Shown: positions 9,064-17,726, counted from the stretch's first letter. The stretch: 30,941 nucleotides of DNA from Angelakisella sp. (GCA_020024515.1 JAHHTR010000016.1:1-30941); one strand, 5' to 3'. Notes: generated by a model not told the origin, from the sequence alone. Made by a program: numbers and translations.

Positions 9064-10074
9064 ATGGAAAACATAATTATTATAAGCACTGTTTTAATAG
9101 CTTTTACAGTAACAGCTGTATCAGGTATATGGTTGCTGCCAATACTAAGAAAATTAAAGTTTGGGCAAACTATACTTGATATTGGTCCAAAATGGCACAA
9201 AAATAAACAAGGTACACCAACAATGGGTGGTATAATGTTTTTTATCGGTATAACTCTTGCTATACTTATTGGATTTATTACATTTAAATCTACAATGAGT
9301 AACAATATGGGTAACAGTAAGATAATGACGGCAAGGGTACTTTACGGTGTTATACTATCTCTTGGCTTTGGTTTTATAGGACTTGCTGATGACTATATAA
9401 AAATAGTTAAAAAACAAAATGAAGGCTTGACTCCTAAACAAAAACTTTTACTTCAATTATTGATAGGTACATTTTACCTTGTAATGCTATATATTAGCGG
9501 TGACAGATGGACAACACTCGTTATTCCGTATATCGGCAAATTTGATATAGGATTTTTCTACTATCCTTTTGCAATGTTCGCTATTTTGGCACTCTCAAAC
9601 GCAGTAAACTTTACTGACGGTATTGATGGACTTCTGTCATCTGTTACATTCGTTGTCGCTATCGCTTTTATGATAATATGTGCTATGCTTGGAATGTTTG
9701 AAATGCAAATAGTTTCAGCTGCACTTATCGGAGGTTGCTTAGGTTTTTTGATATGGAATTTCCACCCAGCAAAAGTATTTATGGGAGATACGGGCTCATT
9801 ATTTTTGAGTGGTTTGATTATTACTCTTGCATTTGGCACAGGTCTACCTGTATTTATACTTTTGATAGGTGTAATATATCTTATTGAAATGCTTTCAGTT
9901 GTTATACAAATGACTTATTTTAAAATTACACATGGTAAACGTCTATTTAAAATGACACCTATTCATCATAGCTTCGAAATGAGTGGTTACAGTGAAGTAA
10001 AAATAGTAATGCTATTTTCACTTATTACAGCAATAGGCTCATTAATTGCAATTATTGCAGTAAGATTTATATAA
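9064..10074 (+). CDS. mraY: Phospho-N-acetylmuramoyl-pentapeptide transferase MraY
   Basis: The 336-residue integral membrane enzyme transfers phospho-MurNAc-pentapeptide from UDP to undecaprenyl phosphate, making lipid I. About ten membrane helices are predicted. Catalytic and substrate motifs are present: LADDYIK near residue 110, NFTDGIDGL at 182-190, FMGDTGSLFLSG near 239-250, and the IHHSFE motif starting at 300. AGGGACGGA at about 9047-9055 precedes the ATG. In many Firmicutes murD follows mraY; here ftsW follows directly. Confidence 0.97.
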   Translation: MENIIIISTVLIAFTVTAVSGIWLLPILRKLKFGQTILDIGPKWHKNKQGTPTMGGIMFFIGITLAILIGFITFKSTMSNNMGNSKIMTARVLYGVILSLGFGFIGLADDYIKIVKKQNEGLTPKQKLLLQLLIGTFYLVMLYISGDRWTTLVIPYIGKFDIGFFYYPFAMFAILALSNAVNFTDGIDGLLSSVTFVVAIAFMIICAMLGMFEMQIVSAALIGGCLGFLIWNFHPAKVFMGDTGSLFLSGLIITLAFGTGLPVFILLIGVIYLIEMLSVVIQMTYFKITHGKRLFKMTPIHHSFEMSGYSEVKIVMLFSLITAIGSLIAIIAVRFI

Positions 10075-10098
10075 AAATAAAACACAAGGGGGTAATCG

Positions 10099-11238
10099 AT
10101 TACGGTAAAAGGCAAATATATATCAAAATTTCAAACAAAAAAAGGTATGGTCGACCTTACCTTCTTGTTACTTGTAATAATACTCGTTACATTTGGTTTA
10201 ATCGTAATGTTTTCGGCCAGTTATGCAAACGCATATTACTATAAAGGAAATAGCTTTCACTATATCACAAGACAATTATTTTTCGCAATAATCGGAATAT
10301 TTGCACTAATCTTTACTGCAAATTTTGACTACCATATATGGAAAAAATACGCATTAATCATATATTTTGTATCAATAGTATTTTTAGTATTGGTATATAC
10401 TCAGCCGGTTATTAATGATGCAAGAAGATGGATTTTTATCGGTTCACTTAACTTTCAGCCATCAGAAATAGCAAAATTTGCAATAATTATATTGTATGCA
10501 AAAATAATTGAGAGAAATAAGGAAAAAATGTCAACCTTCTTATATGGTATTTGGCCATTTGTCCTTATTTTAGTTCTTCCGTGCGTATTAATCATATTTG
10601 AACCACATATTTCCGCAACAATATTAATTGTCGGTATCGCCGCAACAATGCTATTTATTGGCGGATTGGCATGGAAATGGATTGTTATGGCACTTGGTGG
10701 TGGTACTGCGGTTATTATCTTAACCAGATTTATTCCACCTATATACGAACGTTTTATGTCTCGTTTTGAAATATGGCAAGACCCATTCAAAGACCCTCGT
10801 GGAGATGGATTTCAAACTATACAATCTCTATATGCTATTGGTTCAGGTGGACTTTTCGGTGCTGGAATAGGTAACAGTAAGCAAAAATATTTGTTTTTGC
10901 CCGAACCCCAAAATGACTTCGTTTTTGCAATAGGCTGCGAAGAACTTGGCTTTATCGGTGCGGTTATTATTATTATTCTGTTCATTATGCTTATTTGGCG
11001 TGGATTTGCAATAGCACTGAAAGCTCGTGATGTATTTGGCAGTATGCTTGCGGTAGGACTTACCATACAAGTTGGTTTACAAGCTTTCCTAAACATTGCC
11101 GTTGTTACAAATACCATACCTGCAACCGGAATTAGCTTGCCTTTCTTCTCGTATGGTGGTACATCACTCATTATGCTATTGGCACAGATGGGTATAGTGC
11201 TCAATATTTCAAGGTATTCCGCAATCGAAAAAGAATAG
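10099..11238 (+). CDS. ftsW: Lipid II polymerase FtsW (SEDS family), probable ATT start
   Basis: This SEDS glycosyltransferase polymerises lipid II at the septum with the class B PBP. It has about ten membrane helices, the N-terminal GLIVMFSASYANA helix, and the conserved PEPQNDFVFA loop with the likely catalytic Asp at residue 273. The C-terminal GISLPFFSYGGTS motif is also present. The first in-frame ATG (10147, 363 residues) has only AAAGG one base before it and would remove the cytoplasmic N-terminus. The frame opens after a stop at 10093-10095, and an ATT at 10099 follows AGGGGG (10086-10091) by seven bases, giving 379 residues with a basic N-terminal tail. I therefore prefer ATT. The gene identity is firm; the start is an inference. 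Confidence 0.93.
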   Translation: MTVKGKYISKFQTKKGMVDLTFLLLVIILVTFGLIVMFSASYANAYYYKGNSFHYITRQLFFAIIGIFALIFTANFDYHIWKKYALIIYFVSIVFLVLVYTQPVINDARRWIFIGSLNFQPSEIAKFAIIILYAKIIERNKEKMSTFLYGIWPFVLILVLPCVLIIFEPHISATILIVGIAATMLFIGGLAWKWIVMALGGGTAVIILTRFIPPIYERFMSRFEIWQDPFKDPRGDGFQTIQSLYAIGSGGLFGAGIGNSKQKYLFLPEPQNDFVFAIGCEELGFIGAVIIIILFIMLIWRGFAIALKARDVFGSMLAVGLTIQVGLQAFLNIAVVTNTIPATGISLPFFSYGGTSLIMLLAQMGIVLNISRYSAIEKE

Positions 11239-11256
11239 GAGGACTTCTATTTTATC

Positions 11257-12378
11257 ATGAAAAAAATACTATTTGTTTGCGGTGGTACAGCAGGACACAT
11301 TAATCCTGCAATATCAGTCGCTACCACAATTAAAAATATGAATAAAGATATTGATATTGTATTTGCAGGTAATCCGCAAGGAATGGAAGCAAGACTTGTA
11401 AAAAATGCAAACTTTCCTTTTTATCCATTTACCGCTATGGGTATTCAGCGAAAACTTACACCCGAAAATATAGTAAAAAATATTAAATCAATATCTTTGC
11501 TAACTACTGCACAGCTAAGAGCAAAAAAACTCTTAAAAGAAATTAAACCCGATATTGTTGTGGGTACAGGTGGATATGTATCAGGTCCTATTGTTTTGAC
11601 TGCAAGCAAAATGGGAATTAAAACAGTAATTCATGAGCAAAACGCTTTTCCCGGTGTAACAAATAAACTACTGTCAAAAAAAGCTACAAAAGTTCTTCTT
11701 GCTGTGGAAAAAGCAAAAAAACTTTTTCCTACACAAAGAGAATTTATTGTAACAGGAAACCCTGTTCGACCTGAAATACTATCAGCCGACAGGACAAAGG
11801 CTCGTGAAAAAATGGGAATAAAACCCAATGATTTTTGCATTTTGTCATTTGGCGGAAGTCTTGGTGCAGATAGAGTAAACAGAGCTATTGCAGAGGTTAT
11901 GCAGTGGCATAGTGGAAAAAATGGTTTCTATCATATTCACGCAACAGGCAAATATGGTACAGAACTTTTTCCAAAGCTCATTGAAGAAAAAAATGTAGAT
12001 TATAAAAATAATAAAAATCTTGATATTCGTGAGTATATAGACAATATGTGGGAATGTTTAGCTGCCAGTGACGTTGTTATATGCAGAGCCGGTGCAATTA
12101 CAATCAGTGAACTTTTGGCAGTTGGTCGTGCATCTATTATGATACCATCACCCAATGTTGCTGAAAATCATCAATATCACAATGCAAAAGTACTTGTAGA
12201 CGCTGGTGCAGGTATAATGATAGAAGAAAAAGATTTGACTGAACAGAAAATGCTGGACGAAATAAAAAAACTGCAAAAAAATCCATCTATTGTAAAAAAT
12301 ATAGAAAAATCAGCTAAAAATTTAGCAATACCAAATGCAAACGAAAAAATTGCTGATGAAATTTTAAAATTACTTTAA
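11257..12378 (+). CDS. murG: Lipid II synthase MurG (UDP-GlcNAc transferase)
   Basis: The 373-residue peripheral membrane glycosyltransferase adds GlcNAc to lipid I on the inner face of the membrane, giving lipid II for FtsW. The N-terminal GT-B loop GGTAGHINPA (residues 9-18) is diagnostic, as are the HEQNAFPG segment near 128, the GGSLGA loop near 201, and the C-terminal CRAGAITISE donor-site motif near 280. AGGAGG at 11237-11242 overlaps the ftsW stop codon and is 14 bases from the ATG, somewhat long. The short gap implies translational coupling with ftsW. Confidence 0.97.
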   Translation: MKKILFVCGGTAGHINPAISVATTIKNMNKDIDIVFAGNPQGMEARLVKNANFPFYPFTAMGIQRKLTPENIVKNIKSISLLTTAQLRAKKLLKEIKPDIVVGTGGYVSGPIVLTASKMGIKTVIHEQNAFPGVTNKLLSKKATKVLLAVEKAKKLFPTQREFIVTGNPVRPEILSADRTKAREKMGIKPNDFCILSFGGSLGADRVNRAIAEVMQWHSGKNGFYHIHATGKYGTELFPKLIEEKNVDYKNNKNLDIREYIDNMWECLAASDVVICRAGAITISELLAVGRASIMIPSPNVAENHQYHNAKVLVDAGAGIMIEEKDLTEQKMLDEIKKLQKNPSIVKNIEKSAKNLAIPNANEKIADEILKLL

Positions 12379-12420
12379 TTATCAAAAAGGAATTATAACA
12401 TAAAAGGAAGGTGGTGTTTC

Positions 12421-13359
12421 ATTATCAATAAAGAAAACAGCACAAATCAAGAACTACATAATGAAATAGCTACCCTAATGTATAAAAGACGTAGAAAGCA
12501 ACAAATCTCAATTTTATATAAATGTTTATTTATACTATTAGTAATTTCAATATCTATCTTATTCTCTTTACAAATATTTTTTAATATTAAAACTATAAAC
12601 GTTGCAGGTTTAACAAAATATGAAATGAGCGAAATTATAGCAACTTCCGGATTAAAACTTGGTGAAAATATTTTTAAAATAGACAAACAAAAGATTGAGA
12701 AAAAAATATATGAGGAATACCCATATTTTACAAATGTTGAAGTTAAAGTCCTTCTTCCAAATAGTGTAGATATCATCGTTACCGAAACAAATGATAGTTA
12801 TATTATTTTAGATAATGAAAATACATATACTCTGCTGGGAGGAAACCGCCGAGTAATTAAAACAGAAGAAGGAACTTATGTTGGTGACCTTCCAAAATTT
12901 GTTGGTTTGGATTTATCAACACTTCCCAAAGGATATGAAATATCACAAAGACACCTTCACAAAAAAGAGAAGATGTTTGAAGATGAAGAAGATCCACAAA
13001 AAAGTGCAGAACTGCGTGATGAAATATATTTGCTTATAAAACTGAATAACATAATCGATATGATGGAAAGGGTATGCAATGCAACTAAGGAAAATGGGAT
13101 AGACCGTATTTGTTATTATGATATTAGTGATGGAATGTCTGTAACATTTTTGTATGACTATAATATAATTGTTAAAATGGGTTCAGAACTGTATTTTGAC
13201 TACAAACTCAGATTTTTAAAAGAAGTTTTGGATAAATTGGAAACAAACTTTAAAGGTACAATCAATATGGAATCTTTCTCCGTAAATAAAAAAGCATATA
13301 CACGAAACGAACCTATTACAAATAAAATACATCATAGCTTTATGAAAAGATACTACTAA
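12421..13359 (+). CDS. ftsQ: Cell division protein FtsQ/DivIB, probable ATT start
   Basis: A basic cytoplasmic tail and one membrane helix (about residues 32-53 from the ATT) are followed by a POTRA domain. The POTRA domain opens with INVAGLTKYEMSEI and includes NVEVKVLLPNSVDIIV. A variable external domain follows. This is the FtsQ/DivIB layout; the protein joins FtsL and FtsB/DivIC to control septal synthesis. The first in-frame ATG (12478, 293 residues) has no ribosome binding site. AAGGAAGGTGGTG (12404-12416) instead points to ATT at 12421, or ATC at 12424, giving 312 residues. The frame has been open since the murG stop at 12376-12378. It is the last gene of the cluster; ftsA and ftsZ do not follow. 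Confidence 0.88.
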   Translation: MINKENSTNQELHNEIATLMYKRRRKQQISILYKCLFILLVISISILFSLQIFFNIKTINVAGLTKYEMSEIIATSGLKLGENIFKIDKQKIEKKIYEEYPYFTNVEVKVLLPNSVDIIVTETNDSYIILDNENTYTLLGGNRRVIKTEEGTYVGDLPKFVGLDLSTLPKGYEISQRHLHKKEKMFEDEEDPQKSAELRDEIYLLIKLNNIIDMMERVCNATKENGIDRICYYDISDGMSVTFLYDYNIIVKMGSELYFDYKLRFLKEVLDKLETNFKGTINMESFSVNKKAYTRNEPITNKIHHSFMKRYY

Positions 13360-13377
13360 TATTATAAACAAAAAATC

Positions 13378-13409
13378 AAAGTCATCTAATAAGATGGCTT
13401 TATTTTTTA
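13378..13409 (+). terminator. Intrinsic terminator of the dcw cluster
   Basis: AAAGTCATCT (13378-13387) pairs with AGATGGCTTT (13392-13401), with one G-T pair and a four-base loop, and is followed by TATTTTTTA. It lies 19 bases after the ftsQ stop on the plus strand. Confidence 0.88.
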
Positions 13410-13668
13410 CTTACAATATCAATTTGCTTGATTAAATTAAGTAAAAAAATTAACATAATAAATTCGCTGTATTAATAATATTATCAATATTATGTATATT
13501 ATAATAAATACTTTGCTGACAGGCAATAATATATGTACTATATGCACTAATAGATAAATACTAAAAAACATATAATAAAAATTGAAATGGTGTGTAGATT
13601 ATACATATCATTTCAATTTTCATCACAAATCTACCTAAGTGGCATTATTACAGGGAAAAATTAAGCAC
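13410..13668. other. Tail-to-tail spacer between the dcw and str operons, no gene
   Basis: The 259 bases are very AT-rich with no coding pattern on either strand. They hold short A/T palindromes (for example ATAATATT and AATATTAT around 13483) and the long hairpin listed separately at 13578-13620. I see no promoter worth calling. Confidence 0.7.
13578..13620. terminator. Long 19-bp hairpin, possible backup bidirectional terminator
   Basis: AAAATTGAAATG (13578-13589) pairs perfectly with CATTTCAATTTT (13609-13620). The stem continues for seven more pairs, including two G-T pairs, to a five-base GATTA loop at 13597-13601. On the minus strand it is followed by TTTTATTAT, so it may stop read-through from tuf; on the plus strand it ends in TTTT. 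It lies between the primary terminators of the two convergent operons. Confidence 0.55.
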
Positions 13669-13699
13669 AAAAAAAGAGAGAAGTAATTAAACTTCTCTC
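13669..13699 (-). terminator. Intrinsic terminator of the str operon (after tuf)
   Basis: Read on the minus strand, GAGAGAAGT (complement of 13691-13699) pairs with ACTTCTCTC (complement of 13676-13684) across a six-base loop. It is followed by a run of seven T (complement of 13669-13675). It lies about 50 bases after the tuf stop codon. Confidence 0.9.
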
Positions 13700-13749
13700 A
13701 ATAAAACATACTTATTTAAGTATTAATTTTAATTTAATCAAGCAATTAA

Positions 13750-14952
13750 TTATTTGCCTTCAACAGCAACAACAACGCCTGAACCTACTGTACGACCACC
13801 CTCACGGATAGCGAAACGTAGACCTTCTTCAATAGCGATTGGTGTGATTAGTTCAACGTCCATTTCAACGTTATCACCAGGCATACACATTTCAACATCT
13901 TTTGGAAGTGTAATAACACCTGTAACGTCTGTTGTTCTAAAATAGAATTGTGGACGGTAGTTGTTGAAGAATGGTGTATGACGACCACCTTCTGATTGTT
14001 TTAGAACGTAAACTTGACCACGGAATTTTGTATGTGGATTGATTGTGCCTGGTTTAGCCAAAACTTGACCACGCTCGATATCTGTTCTTTGAACACCACG
14101 TAGCAAAGCACCAACGTTATCACCAGCTTCTGCGAAATCAAGTGTTTTACGGAACATTTCTAGACCTGTAACAACAACTTTCTTACGCTCGTCTGTTAGA
14201 CCAACGATTTCAACTTCGTCAGATGTATTGATAACACCACGCTCAACACGACCTGTAGCAACTGTACCACGGCCAGAGATTGTGAATACGTCCTCAACTG
14301 GCATTAGGAATGGTTGGTCAGCTTTTCTTTCTGGTGTTGGGATATAGCTGTCAACTTCTGCCATTAACTCATAGATTGGAGCGTAAGCTGGATCTGAAGG
14401 ATCTGATGTAGCTTCTAAAGCTTTTAGAGCTGAACCTTTAACGATAGGTGTATCGTCACCTGGGAATTCATACTCGCTTAGTAGATCACGGATTTCCATT
14501 TCTACTAGTTCTAGTAGCTCTGGATCGTCAACTTGGTCACATTTGTTCATGAAAACAACAATGTAAGGAACGCCAACCTGACGGCTTAGTAGGATATGCT
14601 CACGTGTTTGTGGCATAGGACCATCTGCAGCTGAAACAACTAGGATAGCACCGTCCATTTGAGCAGCACCTGTGATCATGTTTTTAACATAGTCAGCATG
14701 TCCTGGGCAGTCAACGTGTGCGTAGTGACGGTTATCTGTTTCATACTCAACGTGTGATGTATTGATTGTGATACCACGTTCTCTCTCTTCTGGAGCTTTA
14801 TCTATGTTAGCATAGTCAGAGAATTGTGCTTGACCTTTTAGTGATAGAGCTTTTGTTATAGCAGCTGTTAGAGTTGTTTTACCATGGTCAACGTGTCCGA
14901 TTGTACCAATGTTTATATGTGGTTTACTTCTTTCAAATTTAGCTTTAGCCAT
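13750..14952 (-). CDS. tuf: Translation elongation factor EF-Tu
   Basis: The 400-residue GTPase delivers aminoacyl-tRNA to the ribosomal A site. All GTPase motifs are present: GHVDHGKT at 19-26, the RGITI switch I, DCPGH, and NKCD in place of the more common NKxD variants. Beta-barrel domains 2 and 3 follow, ending in GGRTVGSGVV. GGAGGATA precedes the ATG by about eight bases. It is the last gene of rpsL-rpsG-fusA-tuf, which is separated from rpoBC by its own promoter. A promoter-like element and a palindrome lie just upstream, so tuf may also be expressed independently. Confidence 0.99.
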   Translation of the reverse strand: MAKAKFERSKPHINIGTIGHVDHGKTTLTAAITKALSLKGQAQFSDYANIDKAPEERERGITINTSHVEYETDNRHYAHVDCPGHADYVKNMITGAAQMDGAILVVSAADGPMPQTREHILLSRQVGVPYIVVFMNKCDQVDDPELLELVEMEIRDLLSEYEFPGDDTPIVKGSALKALEATSDPSDPAYAPIYELMAEVDSYIPTPERKADQPFLMPVEDVFTISGRGTVATGRVERGVINTSDEVEIVGLTDERKKVVVTGLEMFRKTLDFAEAGDNVGALLRGVQRTDIERGQVLAKPGTINPHTKFRGQVYVLKQSEGGRHTPFFNNYRPQFYFRTTDVTGVITLPKDVEMCMPGDNVEMDVELITPIAIEEGLRFAIREGGRTVGSGVVVAVEGK

Positions 14953-14996
14953 TGGAAATATCCTCCCTTAAATATAAAAATTTTTATAATGGTTGC

Positions 14997-15037
14997 CCCT
15001 TAAAACTTATTTTACCAAGTTTTAAGGGAAATTGCAA
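14997..15037 (-). promoter_or_regulatory. Candidate tuf promoter whose -10 box lies in the loop of a 12-bp palindrome
   Basis: On the minus strand TTGCAA (complement of 15032-15037) is 17 bases from TAAAAT (complement of 15009-15014). The palindrome CCCTTAAAACTT (14997-15008) with AAGTTTTAAGGG (15017-15028) is perfect over 12 bp and encloses the -10 box in its eight-base loop. In fusA-tuf read-through RNA the same palindrome would be a stable hairpin. Either a regulated internal promoter or an RNA processing or stability hairpin is possible. Confidence 0.5.
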
Positions 15038-15042
15038 GTGTT

Positions 15043-17166
15043 TTATTCAGCTTTTGAACGAACACTTATAATTTTTTCTGCAATGCTCTTTGGAACTTCT
15101 TCATAATGACTTGGTTCCATTGAATATTGACCACGACCTTGTGTTTTTGAACGTAGGTCTGTAGCATATCCGAACATTTCTGATAGTGGAACGAAAGCAT
15201 TGATTTGGTTTGCACCTGAAATTGCTTCCATACCTTGTATTTGACCACGACGTGAGTTAAGGTCACCGATAACATCACCCATGTAGTCCTCAGGAGTAAT
15301 AACAACAACTTTCATCATAGGTTCCAGAATTACAGGATCTGCTTTTCTCATACCTTCTTTGAAAGCCATAGAAGCGGCAATTTTAAATGCCATTTCTGAG
15401 GAGTCAACTTCGTGATAAGAACCATCGTACAATGTAACTTTAACGTCCTCAACAGGGTAACCTGCAAGAACACCGCTTAGCATCGCACCTTGGATACCTT
15501 GATCGATAGGTCCAATGTATTCCTTAGGAATAGCACCACCAACGATTGCGTTGATGAACTCATAGCCTTTACCCTTTTCGTTAGGATCAATTTTAATCTT
15601 AACATGACCATATTGACCTTTACCACCAGACTGTTTAGCGTATTTGTGGTCAACATCTGCACTCTTACGAATTGTCTCTTTATAAGCAACTTGTGGTTGA
15701 CCAACATTAGCTTCTACTTTAAATTCACGTAGCAAACGGTCAACAATGATTTCAAGGTGAAGCTCACCCATACCAGCGATGATAGTTTGTCCTGTTTCTT
15801 TATCTGTATAAGTTTTGAATGTTGGATCTTCCTCAGCAAGTTTTGCAAGTCCTAGACCCATTTTTTCTTGTCCTGCTTTTGTTTTTGGTTCAATAGCAAC
15901 ACGGATAACCGGTTCTGGGAATTCCATTGATTCAAGAATAATTGGAGCTTTTGGATCACAAAGAGTATCACCTGTTGTTGTGCCTTTCAGACCAACAGCA
16001 GCAGCAATATCACCTGCATATACTTCTTCAATATCTTGACGGTTATTAGCGTGCATCATTAGGATACGGCCAATTCTTTCACTGATATTTTTGCTTGAGT
16101 TAAATACAGTTGAACCTGCTTGCATTGTACCGGAATATACACGGAAGAAACCTAACTTACCAACAAATGGGTCAGTCATAATCTTGAATGCCAAAGCTGA
16201 GAATGGCTCTGTATCAGATGATGGACGTTCTTCCTCTTCTTCTGTTTCAGGATTAATACCCTTAATATTTGGAATATCTACTGGTGAAGGCATATAGTCA
16301 ACGATAGCATCAAGTAGTTTTTGAACACCTTTGTTTTTGTAGCTTGTACCACAGCACATAGGTACCATTGTATTTTCAAGAGTAGCTTTACGTATAGCTT
16401 TCTTGATTTCTTCTACTGTGATTTCTTCATCGCCCAAGAATTTCTCCATTAAAGTTTCATCTTGTTCAGCAACAGCTTCCATTAGTTCTGCACGGTATTG
16501 CTCTGCTAATTCAAGCATATCCTCCGGGATAGGCTCAACACGCATATCTTTACCAGCATCATCATAGTATATATCAGCTTTCATTTCAACTAGGTCAATA
16601 ATACCACGGAATGTATCTTCCGCACCTATTGGTAGCTGAATTGGAACTGCATTACATTTTAGTCTCTCACGCATCATCGTAACAACACGGAAGAAGTTAG
16701 CACCCATGATGTCCATTTTATTTACATAGGCCATACGTGGTACTTTATATTTATCTGCTTGACGCCATACAGTCTCTGACTGAGGCTCAACACCGCCCTT
16801 TGCACAAAGAACAGTTACAGAACCATCAAGTACACGCAGTGAACGTTCAACTTCAACTGTAAAGTCAACGTGTCCTGGTGTATCTATAATATTGATTCTA
16901 TGACGGCTTTTCTTTGCAAGTGCAGGGTCGGCATGTGTGTCACTATGACTCCAATAGCAAGTTGTAGCAGCAGAAGTAATTGTGATACCTCTTTCCTGCT
17001 CCTGTGCCATCCAGTCCATTGTTGCTGTACCTTCGTGTGTCTCACCTATTTTGTGAGTTTTACCTGTATAGTAAAGTATACGTTCAGTAGTAGTTGTCTT
17101 ACCAGCATCAATGTGAGCCATAATGCCTATATTACGAGTCATCTCTAAGGATACTTCTCTTGGCAT
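15043..17166 (-). CDS. fusA: Translation elongation factor EF-G
   Basis: The 707-residue GTPase moves tRNA and mRNA through the ribosome after each peptide bond. The G1 motif AHIDAGKTTTTER is near residue 17, the G2 region is ERGITITSA, G3 is DTPGHVDF and G4 is NKMD. The C-terminal domains include the TDLRSKTQGRGQYSMEPSHYEEVP segment typical of EF-G. Length and alignment look complete. AGGAGGG lies eight bases before the ATG. It follows rpsG and precedes tuf, the usual str-operon order. Confidence 0.99.
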   Translation of the reverse strand: MPREVSLEMTRNIGIMAHIDAGKTTTTERILYYTGKTHKIGETHEGTATMDWMAQEQERGITITSAATTCYWSHSDTHADPALAKKSRHRINIIDTPGHVDFTVEVERSLRVLDGSVTVLCAKGGVEPQSETVWRQADKYKVPRMAYVNKMDIMGANFFRVVTMMRERLKCNAVPIQLPIGAEDTFRGIIDLVEMKADIYYDDAGKDMRVEPIPEDMLELAEQYRAELMEAVAEQDETLMEKFLGDEEITVEEIKKAIRKATLENTMVPMCCGTSYKNKGVQKLLDAIVDYMPSPVDIPNIKGINPETEEEEERPSSDTEPFSALAFKIMTDPFVGKLGFFRVYSGTMQAGSTVFNSSKNISERIGRILMMHANNRQDIEEVYAGDIAAAVGLKGTTTGDTLCDPKAPIILESMEFPEPVIRVAIEPKTKAGQEKMGLGLAKLAEEDPTFKTYTDKETGQTIIAGMGELHLEIIVDRLLREFKVEANVGQPQVAYKETIRKSADVDHKYAKQSGGKGQYGHVKIKIDPNEKGKGYEFINAIVGGAIPKEYIGPIDQGIQGAMLSGVLAGYPVEDVKVTLYDGSYHEVDSSEMAFKIAASMAFKEGMRKADPVILEPMMKVVVITPEDYMGDVIGDLNSRRGQIQGMEAISGANQINAFVPLSEMFGYATDLRSKTQGRGQYSMEPSHYEEVPKSIAEKIISVRSKAE

Positions 17167-17190
17167 AGTGCCCTCCTAAACTTTTATTTT

Positions 17191-17216
17191 ATGCTACACA
17201 AATATCTGTGTAGCAT
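17191..17216 (-). repeat. 10-bp hairpin in the rpsG-fusA gap
   Basis: ATGCTACACA (17191-17200) and TGTGTAGCAT (17207-17216) are perfect complements around a six-base loop. No T-run follows on the transcribed (minus) strand, so it is not a standard terminator. A weak promoter-like pair, TTGATA and TATAAT with a 15-base spacer (complement of 17240-17245 and 17219-17224), lies just upstream and would place the hairpin at the 5' end of a fusA transcript. Confidence 0.6.
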
Positions 17217-17255
17217 ACATTATAACTTATTTTTACTTTTATCAAAAAAGTACGA

Positions 17256-17726
17256 TTACCATCTGTAATGAGCAAATGCTTTGTTAGCCTCAGCCATTTT
17301 GTGTGTATCGTCACGTTTCTTGCATGCTCCACCTTGGTTATTTAGAGCATCACAGATTTCACCTGCAAGTCTCTCGCACATTGTTTTCTCTGAACGATTT
17401 CTTGCATATAGTGTTATCCATCTTAGACCCAATGTTTGACGTCTTGCCGGACGCACCTCCATTGGAACTTGGTATGTTGCACCACCTACACGGCGTGCTT
17501 TAACCTCAAGTACAGGCATTATGTTTTCCATAGCCTGCTCAAAAGCCTCTAATGGCTCTTTACCTGTCTTCTCTTTTACGATATCAAATGCACCGTAAAC
17601 TATTTTCTGTGCAACACCTTTTTTACCGTCAAGCATTATATTGTTTACAAGACGTGTAACAAGTTCTGATTTGTAAACCGGATCAGGTAGAACGTCACGT
17701 TTTGCGATTTTACCTCTTCTTGGCAC
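17256..17726 (-). CDS. rpsG: 30S ribosomal protein S7
   Basis: This 156-residue primary rRNA-binding protein nucleates assembly of the 30S head and contacts the E-site tRNA. The sequence is canonical: PRRGKIAKRDVLPDPVY at the N-terminus, the GGATYQVPMEV loop, and a C-terminus ending AFAHYRW. I choose the GTG at 17726 (MPRRGK...), preceded by AAGGAGGG, over the in-frame ATG at 17744. The ATG would put the ribosome binding site inside the gene and add six residues (MKEGSE) absent from the family; the GTG gives the usual 156-residue length. Confidence 0.97.
   Translation of the reverse strand: MPRRGKIAKRDVLPDPVYKSELVTRLVNNIMLDGKKGVAQKIVYGAFDIVKEKTGKEPLEAFEQAMENIMPVLEVKARRVGGATYQVPMEVRPARRQTLGLRWITLYARNRSEKTMCERLAGEICDALNNQGGACKKRDDTHKMAEANKAFAHYRW

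Noticed and set aside
3250..12378. Open frames on the minus strand opposite the dcw genes
   Set aside because: Same reasoning: they mirror the codon pattern of genuine plus-strand genes and have no supporting signals.
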